DNA of 44,878 nucleotides from Pseudomonadota bacterium (GTDB lineage Bacteria; Cyanobacteriota; Vampirovibrionia; Obscuribacterales; Obscuribacteraceae), in NCBI GenBank assembly GCA_021324135.1, contig JAJPJO010000085.1, forward strand, positions 1 through 44,878. The letters are read 5' to 3'. A program made the position numbers and the translations under genes. Of the stretch, positions 26,120 through 33,790 are shown in pieces; positions within the stretch are counted from its first letter, which is position 1, and each line of letters opens with the position of its first letter. Under the pieces are notes generated by a model that was not told where the DNA came from, searched no databases, and was given only the letters and a program-made list of their open reading frames with translations.

Positions 26120-26923
26120 CTAGAGCTTCAGCAGTTTCGCTGCGTTCTCTTCAAAAATCAGACGTTTCTCCCCGTCACTCAATGGCAGCGCCTGAACGGC
26201 GGAAACCTCCTCCTCATAAGGATGCGGCAGGTTAGGATAGTCACTGCCAAACAGAATTCTTCTTGCGTAGGGCACCAGCCTCATCGGATCGAGACTGGCT
26301 CGCAGAGGCGATCTCGACGACAGCGCCATGGTGGTATCGAGATAGAGGTTATCGAATTTCTCCGTCAAATCGAGGTAAGCCAATGTATCCGGAACACCCA
26401 GATGAGCAATGACAACATTCAGTCGCGGGTGTCGAGCCAGCACTGATGCGATTCGCCCCGGTCCATTATTGGTGTTGTCGCTAAAAGGAATGGCGCCGAC
26501 GTGCACGAGGACAAAACCACCGCGCTCGGCCGTGAGCGCGTGCACAGCCTCCAGGCGTGGATCATCGATGTTGATTTTCTGCACATCCTCATGAATCTTC
26601 AATCCGATGCAGCCGGCGGAGAGCGCTTTTTCGTAGTAGCCATCAACGTTTTCATCATCCGGATGAACTGTGGCTAGAGGCAAGCCAAAGCCGTCGAGAG
26701 AGCGCGCGGTTTGTGCCAACCAGGCATTCAGCTCCTCAGCCATCGCTGGTTTGTGCGCATAGCTGCAAAAAACAAATTGTTTGACGCCATGGCTTCGCAG
26801 TCCCTGAGCCACTTCTCCTGGCTCGGTCGGCTGCGTCAGCTTCCAATCGGAGTTCTCCACGAACCACCTTCGAATCGCCGCGAAGAGCCTGGGCGGATGC
26901 AAATGTGTGTGAATATCGATCAT
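26120..26923 (-). CDS. Amidohydrolase 2-family metal-dependent hydrolase
   Basis: The 267-residue TIM-barrel protein starts at ATG 26923 with MIDIHTHLHPP, the first-strand HxH metal site. Internal metal and acid positions appear in FVLVHVGAIPF, NVVIAHLGVPD (His on strand 5-6) and FGSDYPNLPHPYE, the strand-8 Asp of the superfamily. Such proteins include decarboxylases and lactonases acting on aromatic or sugar acids, so the reaction cannot be specified. No signal peptide is seen. It is divergent from the cytochrome gene. Confidence 0.85.
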   Translation of the reverse strand: MIDIHTHLHPPRLFAAIRRWFVENSDWKLTQPTEPGEVAQGLRSHGVKQFVFCSYAHKPAMAEELNAWLAQTARSLDGFGLPLATVHPDDENVDGYYEKALSAGCIGLKIHEDVQKINIDDPRLEAVHALTAERGGFVLVHVGAIPFSDNTNNGPGRIASVLARHPRLNVVIAHLGVPDTLAYLDLTEKFDNLYLDTTMALSSRSPLRASLDPMRLVPYARRILFGSDYPNLPHPYEEEVSAVQALPLSDGEKRLIFEENAAKLLKL

Positions 26924-27222
26924 GGCTCCGGCGCTGAGTTGGGGCTGACAAGCTCTACAAGTTGCTTACAAGCTTTTGCACGTTCCCGTAGTTGTTTTCG
27001 ATAGAGGCTTCTGAATTTGTAATTGTAAACGGAGGCGATGTTGCGTTTCGTCCCAAAATTCGCCGAAAGGATGATGCGAGGATGAGGGCGGGCGCGCGAT
27101 AATGCTCGCCGGGAACGGAGCTGATGGTGGCAAGCGCCAATCAATGATTGACGCGAGATGCGGATGCTGCAATCTGCAATGCTCAAGATCACCGTGAGCC
27201 GCCTGCGGACGAGGAGGATTTC

Positions 27223-27684
27223 ATGAGACACACTGGCAAAACTCAAACCCGTAAATCGACTGTTCTACATGCGGTGCCGAAAGTGGTCGTTTGCGCGGCG
27301 ATTTTCCTCCCGCTGAGCAGTCTTTGGATCACGGCTATTGCAAAGTCCCCGCAGTTGAAAAAGGGTGAGTCGACCTACATGGCAAGCTGCGAGGCGTGCC
27401 ACATGGCTGGGAAGAACGTCATCAAGCCAGGCAAAGATATTGTGGTATCCAACAAGATCCAAAGCGTCAAGCTCTTCGGCGATTTCCTGCGGGAAGAACA
27501 TGGTGTAATGCCGTCGTTTAGGCGCATTGCGGATGACAAGGATGTGCTCGTGCCTTTGTACAAGTATGTGCGCACGCTGAAGGACCAGGATTGGCAATAC
27601 TATCCATCCAAGGAAGTGCCCGAGACACAAAAGAAGGGTACGCCGAATAAGAACAAGGACAGCTCGCCCATGGGCAACGACTGA
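27223..27684 (+). CDS. Exported monohaem cytochrome c
   Basis: This small periplasmic electron carrier, or oxidoreductase subunit, covalently binds one haem. From ATG 27223 (ribosome site GAGGAGGA) it has 153 residues; an earlier in-frame start lacks a ribosome site. A basic N-terminus and hydrophobic helix (about residues 21-40) act as signal peptide or anchor. The haem motif CEACH is at 56-60, and the axial Met is probably in HGVMPSFR near residue 96. A Lys/Asn/Ser-rich tail follows. It resembles short cytochrome c6/c-553-type domains. No oxidase or partner genes lie nearby. Confidence 0.85.
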   Translation: MRHTGKTQTRKSTVLHAVPKVVVCAAIFLPLSSLWITAIAKSPQLKKGESTYMASCEACHMAGKNVIKPGKDIVVSNKIQSVKLFGDFLREEHGVMPSFRRIADDKDVLVPLYKYVRTLKDQDWQYYPSKEVPETQKKGTPNKNKDSSPMGND

Positions 27685-27721
27685 CGGGTCGCCCAATGGG
27701 CAAAGACTGAGGGATCGCCCG
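27670..27721 (+). repeat. 26-bp tandem duplication spanning the cytochrome stop codon
   Basis: Two 26-base units starting ATGGGCAA and ending TCGCCC differ at a few positions. The first contains the last codons and stop of the cytochrome gene. Each unit can pair GGGC with GCCC, giving two consecutive weak hairpins. Confidence 0.75.
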
Positions 27722-28380
27722 GGCGCAGCTAGCTTGCGCAACCTGTGAATTCGGCTCGCTCATTAAGTTGCCGTCATCTGTGCGCGATCCCTCCTGCGAT
27801 TGCGCGAGCTGCGATGGATTTCTCGAAGCAAGATCAAGCTGCCAGGCGAAACGAACTGCGCTAGCCGCGTGGCTTCGCGCGAGCTAAATAAGCTGAGAGA
27901 TGCAGAAGTTATGTGAGTTGGGAGAGGGATGATGAACTCAGGAACTTTTTCTAAGCTCATAAAGTACCTATTGCTGTGTGTTTATCCGTTTCGTTAGCAT
28001 CGAAGCATCTTTCTTCACTTGCTCGCTGCGTCGAACTCGTTAAACCAAGCTGTTTTCCACTTTCAGCTCTCAACTTCAGGCATTGATTTGCTCTGGGGTT
28101 TGTTAGCTGTTTGGGCGGATGTGCTTAATCGGCACACTCTGCTGCAACCGGCGGCGGCGTGCTTTTCTGCATGCGCTGCTGGGGCAATTGCTGCGGCGGC
28201 TGAACGCGCGCTTTTATCGGCGTGCTCTGCTTCCGCGGTTCGGCTTGGGCGGCGAATCGGCGTCGGGCATTTTATCGCCTGCAGTCCCGTGCGGGACTGG
28301 GTCCACCTTGAAGAGAGAAGAAACGGAACGAGGGTGCAAGCGCAATTACGCGTCGGCACACCTCAATCCAAGGAGAAACT
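27722..28380 (+). other. Long leader/intergenic region before the Gly-rich secreted protein
   Basis: No established gene is seen in these 659 bases. A GC-rich hairpin, CAGTCCC-GTGC-GGGACTG, lies at 28282-28299, about 82 bases before the next ATG, and may belong to its leader. A 22-codon open frame at 27929-27997 is listed separately. Confidence 0.5.
27929..27997 (+). CDS. Possible 22-residue membrane-active microprotein
   Basis: ATG 27929 (or 27932) follows GGGAGAGGG and reads MMNSGTFSKLIKYLLLCVYP and two more residues, FR, before TAG. A short polar start, one hydrophobic helix and a basic end resemble small membrane peptides. Such a short frame can arise by chance, so support is weak. Confidence 0.2.
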   Translation: MMNSGTFSKLIKYLLLCVYPFR

Positions 28381-29064
28381 ATGAAAAAGCTGATAACAGC
28401 TTCGTTTGCTCTGATCGCCATGTTGGCACTTGCGGCTCCGTCGTTCGCGCAAGGCCGTGGCGGTCACTTCGCCGGACGTGGTGCGGTGGGCGGACACGTC
28501 GGCGGTTATGGCCAGCACTTCGGTGGCGGCGTTGGCGTCGCTCCTGGTGCTCGCTATGCCCCTGGCGCCCGCTACTCCCCTGGCACGCGCTTCAACCCTG
28601 GTGTCACTCAGGGCTATCGCGGTCCGGTCGGCGGCGTTTATCGTGGTCCGGTCGGCGGCGTTTATCGCGGTCCGGTCGGCGGTGTCTATCGTGGTCCGGT
28701 TGGTCGCGGTCCTGTCGGTCATGGTCCTGTTGGCGTTCCCGGCGGTCATGTCTATCCCGGCGGTCATGTGCCAAGTGGCGGATATCACCCCATTCATCCG
28801 GGTGGTGACTTCCGCGGCTGGCATGGCTATCATCCCGGCTATGGACTTGGCTATGGAATGCACGGCTGGCACGGCTGGGGCCATCGCGACTACGTCTGGG
28901 GTTGGCACCCCTGGCGCGGTTACTGGGGTCCGTACGGCTATTGGGGTCCGGTCATCGTGATCGACCTCGGCTGGTACAGCTACTGGGACGGCGTCGAGTA
29001 CGTGTACTGGGACCCGATCGACCACTGCTGGGTTGACCAGTACGGTCGCATCGTCGGCTACTAA
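28381..29064 (+). CDS. Secreted Gly/Tyr/His/Trp-rich repeat protein
   Basis: The 227-residue protein starts at ATG 28381 with AAGGAGAAA just upstream. The signal peptide (KKLITASFALIAMLALAAP, cleavage after SFA) is clear. The mature part begins with GRGG, has three tandem copies of GPVGGVYR (about residues 80-105), then a Gly/His/Pro stretch, and ends in an aromatic region with YWGP, WYSYWDG and YVYWDPIDH. Such compositions suggest an envelope or extracellular structural protein; the function is unknown. The mRNA seems to have a long leader and a structured 3' end. Confidence 0.75.
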   Translation: MKKLITASFALIAMLALAAPSFAQGRGGHFAGRGAVGGHVGGYGQHFGGGVGVAPGARYAPGARYSPGTRFNPGVTQGYRGPVGGVYRGPVGGVYRGPVGGVYRGPVGRGPVGHGPVGVPGGHVYPGGHVPSGGYHPIHPGGDFRGWHGYHPGYGLGYGMHGWHGWGHRDYVWGWHPWRGYWGPYGYWGPVIVIDLGWYSYWDGVEYVYWDPIDHCWVDQYGRIVGY

Positions 29065-29155
29065 GCCCCCAAAGGTGTCTGGGTGATGGTGCGGTAAATG
29101 ACGTTTGCCCGCGTGGACAACATCACTACCACCTGTCACCTGGGCGCCGGCAGAA

Positions 29156-29202
29156 CGTCGGGTCCATGCGTTGATCGCAAGATCATCTGCATGGACCCGG
29201 CG
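29156..29202 (+). terminator. Long GNRA-capped stem-loop downstream of the Gly-rich protein gene
   Basis: A stem of about 20 pairs with one mismatch and one bulge is closed by a GCAA tetraloop (C-GCAA-G). No U tract follows at once; a T-rich run comes about 48 bases later. It may terminate or stabilise the 3' end of the upstream mRNA. Confidence 0.5.
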
Positions 29203-29372
29203 TCCCCTGCTTTCTTTCGAGAACTTCTGGCGAATATTTTCCTGGCGGTTTTTTTATTTTGATACTACTTGCGGTGCTTCTACGTTTTCATATAGTATCC
29301 ACTTTGGCTCCTGGTTTCTTTGCCTTTGCATCCTCGCTACCTCGGGCTACCGCATGTAGTAGAGCTGACCGC

Positions 29373-29506
29373 TTTTTTTGACGAGGCCAAAATTGACTGT
29401 TTTTGGCATCGTACCCGAGGCCATGGACACTTATATGGTGCGATTTTGGGGCTTCTGGTATCGGCAACGAGGCCAGAAATGGGCATTTTTGGCCTCGTTA
29501 AAAAAA
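29373..29506. repeat. 134-bp segment bounded by 20-bp inverted repeats with internal CGAGGCCA copies
   Basis: Left end TTTTTTTGACGAGGCCAAAA and the reverse complement of the right end differ at one base. Inside are further copies of the CGAGGCCA core: 29404-29411 (minus, one change), 29416-29423 (plus) and 29468-29475 (plus), with the outer copies at 29382-29389 (plus) and 29490-29497 (minus). The two rightmost make a strong hairpin. No clear flanking duplication is seen, so mobility is unproven. Confidence 0.7.
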
Positions 29507-29541
29507 ATCGCGCCTTCGATAAAGTCAGGGCAACCGATCCA

Positions 29542-29605
29542 GGTTCGGTGCCTCTGTGGTTCGGCGCCTCTTGTGGTTCGGTGCCTCTTGTGGTTCGGTG
29601 CCTCT
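29542..29605 (+). repeat. 17-bp tandem repeat, about four copies
   Basis: Units of GGTTCGGTGCCTCTTGT start at 29542 (one base short), 29558, 29575 and 29592 (partial). They lie 116 bases before the Gln-rich protein gene. Together with the inverted-repeat segment they fill the gap after 29064, where no gene is seen. Confidence 0.85.
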
Positions 29606-29720
29606 CGACATTTAACGTTCGGGTCGCCGTTATTTAAGGTCAATCAACATTTCAGGTACAAATTCGAAACATTCATCCCATAGACTCGATTCAATTTCGA
29701 TATTGCTTACTAGCGTTATT

Positions 29721-31154
29721 ATGAAAAAGCTCCACTCGACTGTTCTTACGCTGTCCATCTCTTGGGCACTTTGCGCACCGCCGGCGCTGAGCCAGACTTA
29801 TGACTCTTCCGGTGTGTCATTCAATCAGCAGTGGGCAGCGCAAGCTCAGCCGAGCTTTCCCGCTTTGCTAAAGCAGTGGGTTCAAAAACAGTTGGGCGCC
29901 AACAACCAGCAGTGGGCGCCGCAACAGCAGTTCGCGGCTAACAACCAACAATGGGCGCAGCAGCAGCCGTCTGCGGCTAGCAATCAGCAATGGATGCCGC
30001 AGCAGCAACAGTTCGCGGATAGCAATCAGCAATGGATGCCGCAGCAACAGCAGTTCGCGGCAAACAATCAACAATGGATGCCGCAGCAACAGCAGTTCGC
30101 AGCAAGCAATCAGCAATGGATGCCGCAGCAACAGCAGTTCGCAGCAAGCAATCAACAATGTATGCCGCAACAGCAGTTCGCAGCAAGCAATCAACAATGT
30201 ATGCCGCAACAGCAGTTCGCAGCTGCCAATCAGCAATGGATGCCGCAGCAGCAAACGATGCCCAACAATCAACAATGGCCGCAGCAACAGCAGTTCGCGG
30301 CTAACAATCCGCAATGGATGCCGCAGCAGCAAACGATGCCCAACAATCAACAAGGGGCGCAGCAACAGCAATTCGCGGCTAGCAATCAGCAATGGATGCC
30401 GCAGCAGCAGATGATGCCTAACAATCAACAATGGGCGCAGCAGCAGTTCGCAGCCAACAGCCAACAATGGGCGCCACAGCAGCAGTCGCCACCCAATAGC
30501 CAACAATGGGCACCACAACAATCTACACCAATTAATGGTCAACAATACGCGCCCCAGCAGTTCGTGCCAAACGACCAGCAATGGCAACAGTCGCCTCCAA
30601 CCAGCTTACAGAGCCAACAATCGGTAAACAGTGGCAACGGGCAGCAGGTCGCCTTTGATAGTTACACGTATTCGCAGGTGGCGAATCAAACGTTTGCGCC
30701 AGCTATCGGCTCGACGCAGTCCACGGGAGCACCGCCATCCATCAGCTCAACGCAGCCCGCAGCGGGGTCACCGCAGTCCAGCGGGCTACCGCAGTCCATC
30801 GGCTCGACGCAGTCCACGGGAGCACCGCCATCCACCGGCTCGACGCAGCCCGCAGGGTCACCACAGTCCACTGGCTCGGCGCAAGGACCATCCCTGTACG
30901 AACAGCAAGAGATGGCACTCAATGAATCAAGCTTGAAGCAACAATACGACGACTGGAAACAACGCCAGGAGATGGACGACATCCTTCAGAATCGTGCAAC
31001 CCCACCATCTACACCAAACAGCAACCCCGGCTCGGGTGGCTTCGGTCCAGCCAATGGCGTTCGCCAAGCAGTGGGACGAGGGATCTCGAGCTATGCAGTG
31101 CCGGCAGCCGGCGCATTAGCGACGTTCTTCTTGTTTAGAGCCATGCTTCGCTAA
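29721..31154 (+). CDS. Exported Gln/Asn-rich, prion-like repeat protein
   Basis: From ATG 29721 the product has 477 residues; an upstream in-frame TTG at 29703 was rejected because the signal peptide (KKLHSTVLTLSISWALC, cleavage near ALSQ) fits ATG 29721. Residues about 60-285 are a low-complexity array of roughly 15 units of the type NQQWMPQQQQFAAS with conserved Trp. A Ser/Thr/Pro/Gly-rich segment with GSTQSTGAPPS repeats follows (about 330-395), then a helical QQEMALNESSLKQQYDDWKQ region, and a hydrophobic C-terminal helix. The layout suggests an envelope-anchored extracytoplasmic filament or adhesin; this is inference. Family unrecognised. Confidence 0.75.
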   Translation: MKKLHSTVLTLSISWALCAPPALSQTYDSSGVSFNQQWAAQAQPSFPALLKQWVQKQLGANNQQWAPQQQFAANNQQWAQQQPSAASNQQWMPQQQQFADSNQQWMPQQQQFAANNQQWMPQQQQFAASNQQWMPQQQQFAASNQQCMPQQQFAASNQQCMPQQQFAAANQQWMPQQQTMPNNQQWPQQQQFAANNPQWMPQQQTMPNNQQGAQQQQFAASNQQWMPQQQMMPNNQQWAQQQFAANSQQWAPQQQSPPNSQQWAPQQSTPINGQQYAPQQFVPNDQQWQQSPPTSLQSQQSVNSGNGQQVAFDSYTYSQVANQTFAPAIGSTQSTGAPPSISSTQPAAGSPQSSGLPQSIGSTQSTGAPPSTGSTQPAGSPQSTGSAQGPSLYEQQEMALNESSLKQQYDDWKQRQEMDDILQNRATPPSTPNSNPGSGGFGPANGVRQAVGRGISSYAVPAAGALATFFLFRAMLR

Positions 31155-32129
31155 GGTTCGCCTCGCCACGGAACCGCCCGCCATAGCATGGTGCGCGACA
31201 GCATCGCCCGCCATAGCATCGCCCGCGACGACATCGCCCGCCACGGCATCGCTAGAGACAGTCATCCTCGTTCCCGGTCGCAGCACGAGTTCGTGCCCTC
31301 TCAAAACCGCGTCGACGAGCAAGAATCCACCCGGAACGCCCGAAACCATGCCGGTCAACATACCCTTGACGCGCCGGTGTTGGAGCGCGCGAGCATCAGC
31401 GGGAGCACCCAGCACACTTGAGGGCTTAAGCGCACCAATCATCCCACCAACAGCAGGAGCGATAATGGGACAAATATGCGACGTCACCAGTCCCGAGCAG
31501 CCAATCGCCAGCCGCGTTGCTTTTGGTTTCATCTCGAGTGATTTCGGACTTTCGATGTCACCATTCTTCTTCACGTTGATCTTCATTGCTTTATCGTTTG
31601 ACCCAACCGAGGAATTTTCCAATCTTGGATCAAACGGTTGAAATGTTGACTGATTATATATTGGCTGATCAGGCGAGCTGTAAACGGGCGGATTCAAGGG
31701 CCCGCCGTATGAAGCGAACTGCGCACCGGGCACCAAAACGGATGTAGGAACGCCGCACATCGGAAGAGACGTGCCATCACCGGTGGTGACAGAGTCGAAT
31801 TCGATTGCCAGACCACCTCCGGGACGAAGCCAGCGCTTCGGAGACACTTCGGCCATGAGCAAGTGTCGGGCTTTGTGCGCTTCGACAATTCTGCCCGTTA
31901 CAACCGAGCCCTCAGGGATTCGGCGCCCGGAAACCCGGATCGAATCCAGCAATTGCGCCGTCACCAGATCGCCTGCCTGGGCGGTTTTGCTGTCTATCGG
32001 CTGCGTCAGCACTACGTCGAATGTCGACGCATTTGCGGCCGGCGCAATGCCGAACAGCCCCACCAGGAGCAGAAAAGCGACCATTCCGGTTCCAAGTCGC
32101 GCTCCGAGATTACGAACGGTCATATTCAT
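31116..32129 (-). CDS. Exported protein of unknown function with repeat-rich C-terminus
   Basis: The product has 337 residues from ATG 32129, which has AGGAGA 8 bases upstream. The signal peptide core is VAFLLLVGLFGIAP, with cleavage after ANA. Residues about 35-115 contain a beta-rich segment (AGDLVTAQLLDSIRVSGRRIPEGSVVTGRIVEA) resembling small barrel domains of exported proteins. Two Gly-rich hydrophobic stretches follow, and the end carries AGDAVAGDVVAGDAMAGD-type pentapeptides encoded by 15-base DNA repeats. The last 39 bases overlap the end of the Gln-rich gene tail to tail. No function is recognised. Confidence 0.65.
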   Translation of the reverse strand: MNMTVRNLGARLGTGMVAFLLLVGLFGIAPAANASTFDVVLTQPIDSKTAQAGDLVTAQLLDSIRVSGRRIPEGSVVTGRIVEAHKARHLLMAEVSPKRWLRPGGGLAIEFDSVTTGDGTSLPMCGVPTSVLVPGAQFASYGGPLNPPVYSSPDQPIYNQSTFQPFDPRLENSSVGSNDKAMKINVKKNGDIESPKSLEMKPKATRLAIGCSGLVTSHICPIIAPAVGGMIGALKPSSVLGAPADARALQHRRVKGMLTGMVSGVPGGFLLVDAVLRGHELVLRPGTRMTVSSDAVAGDVVAGDAMAGDAVAHHAMAGGSVARRTLAKHGSKQEERR

Positions 32130-32518
32130 GCGAATGTCTCCTGGCGCCTCAGGCGCCGCTGCACACCGAACTTCCACGGCGTATCGACGCCGCGTCTTCC
32201 CATAATCAAGTCATACACATAGAAGAGCTCGGCTACTCCTCTTCGTTAAGATCCCTTGCGCTGAGGAGCGCCTTCATTCGTTTCTCACAACATTCTCACA
32301 AGTTGCGGATTTAAATACCGAAGTCACATGTCAGACACGGCAGCACCCATAAAATCGGGGCATGCTGTCGCTCAAAGGCGTGCACGTGGCAGCGGTGTTT
32401 TAACAACATTGTTAGATTCAATCGCCACAATAAGTCTTGAATCTATTCACGATCTGGTCAATTTTTTGCCGTTTCTTTTCTAAGACCCTGTCACTCGGCT
32501 GCCCGTGCGGAGGTTCGT
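32130..32518. other. Divergent intergenic region
   Basis: No gene is supported in these 389 bases. An 8-bp inverted repeat AGATTCAA...TTGAATCT with a 15-base spacer lies at 32414-32444 upstream of the arginase-like gene and could be an operator. Confidence 0.4.
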
Positions 32519-33670
32519 ATGTCTGACTGGACCTATGTTTCAATTTATACAGAGTCAGCACTCAGTGGAATTTCGATAAGATACGGCGAAACGAAAGTTG
32601 GGCAACGCATCCGTCTTCTGCCCAGCACGGATAATCTGCGCTTTCAACATTCCCTCGACGTTAGTGTCAAATGCGGTGCGCGTTACGCTGTCATCGGCAT
32701 TCCTGAAGACATCGGTCCTCAGGCCAACCTCGGGCGCACAGGCGCCGATCGAGCCTGGGAATCGTTCTTGCAATTCTTCCTCAACATGCAAGCCAATCGC
32801 TTCATCGATCCATCAACGATTGTTTTGGTCGGCGAGGTCGATCTCAGCGACATTAAAGAGGAGCTTGATATTCGCGCGAAGAAGAATGGCTCGGCATCAG
32901 TCACCGAGCTGCGCGACTTATGCGCCAAAATCGATCGCCGCGTTTATCCTGTGATTCTGCAAATCGTCATGGCTGGGCTGGAGCCGATAATCGTCGCCGG
33001 GGGGAATAACAACTCTTATCCAGCGATCAAGGCTGTGGTTAAGGGAATGCGAGACAGGCTCAACGATCCCAATTTGGCACTATCGACGGTGAACTGCGAT
33101 CCGCATGCCGATTTTCGCATCATCGAAGGCAGACACAGCGGCAATCCTTTCACTTATGCCGATCGGGATGGATTGCTGAAAGCGTACTGTGTTTTGGGCG
33201 CTCACGAAAACTACAATTCCGAGGACATGCTGCAGCGGATGGCAAAGAAGAACTATCCACTCTTCTTCTGGGATCAGATCGTGCGCGGCGAGGAAACCTG
33301 GGAACAGCAGGTGCAGCGCGCCGTCAACTATCTTTCCGAACATAGAAGCATCAAGGGTCTGGAGCTCGATCTCGATTCAATCAAGAATCTGCCGTGCAGC
33401 GCCAAGACGCCCTTCGGCATCAGCGAGGAACAAGCGTTTTATTTCATTCACAAGGTCGCCAGCACTCTCGACACTAAGTACTTGCACTTATCGGAAGCCG
33501 CGCCCACACATGGAGAGGATGGCATGCGCACCGTGGGCAAGGTGCTCGCAAAATCGGTGGTCGAGTATGTGCGCGCCCGCGAAAGGTACCGAACGGCGCA
33601 GCTCCGCCCGGCACATGCGCAAGCTACAGCTTTTGCAGCAGGACACTTCGTTGCCGCCTACGAGTTCTAG
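32519..33670 (+). CDS. Arginase/formimidoylglutamase-fold protein
   Basis: The 383-residue protein belongs to the ureohydrolase superfamily, which uses a two-manganese site to hydrolyse guanidino or formimino groups. ATG 32519 has GGAGG 6-7 bases upstream. Metal motifs: NCDPHAD (DxHxD) near residue 193 and LELDLDS (DxD) near 281. The first motif, normally GGxH, is GGNNNS near 161, as in formimidoylglutamase-like members with GGSND or GGSQD, so one metal ligand is missing. LSEAAPTH near the end is typical of the formiminoglutamase branch. The substrate is uncertain, and a one-metal or inactive enzyme is possible. Confidence 0.75.
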   Translation: MSDWTYVSIYTESALSGISIRYGETKVGQRIRLLPSTDNLRFQHSLDVSVKCGARYAVIGIPEDIGPQANLGRTGADRAWESFLQFFLNMQANRFIDPSTIVLVGEVDLSDIKEELDIRAKKNGSASVTELRDLCAKIDRRVYPVILQIVMAGLEPIIVAGGNNNSYPAIKAVVKGMRDRLNDPNLALSTVNCDPHADFRIIEGRHSGNPFTYADRDGLLKAYCVLGAHENYNSEDMLQRMAKKNYPLFFWDQIVRGEETWEQQVQRAVNYLSEHRSIKGLELDLDSIKNLPCSAKTPFGISEEQAFYFIHKVASTLDTKYLHLSEAAPTHGEDGMRTVGKVLAKSVVEYVRARERYRTAQLRPAHAQATAFAAGHFVAAYEF

Positions 33671-33790
33671 AAATTCAGTTCACCAGTCGTCTGAATTTGG
33701 GAAAGGTTCGTCCGTGGAATAAAGAAAGGGATAAGCGTAGCGGCTATCCTCAGAGCCCAGCCTCGACCCCAGTTAGCCGATCGAAAAGAA

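Noticed and set aside
28019-28384. 121-codon plus frame just upstream of the Gly-rich protein
   Set aside because: Ala/Leu/Cys-rich composition without ribosome site or domain; it spans a GC-rich hairpin that fits a leader better.
28363-29139. 258-codon minus-strand frame opposite the Gly-rich secreted protein
   Set aside because: The product is a Thr/Asp/Ala repeat mirror of GGxYRGP codons; the plus strand has the signal peptide and ribosome site.
29466-29507. Rho-independent terminator
   Set aside because: The hairpin is strong, but on the plus strand it is followed by A residues, and on the minus strand no T run follows it.
29868-30587. Long open frame on the minus strand opposite the Q/N-rich gene
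   Set aside because: It is an artefact of the repeats: CAG/CAA codons read backwards give Leu-rich open frames. No ribosome site, and the plus-strand gene has a clear signal peptide.
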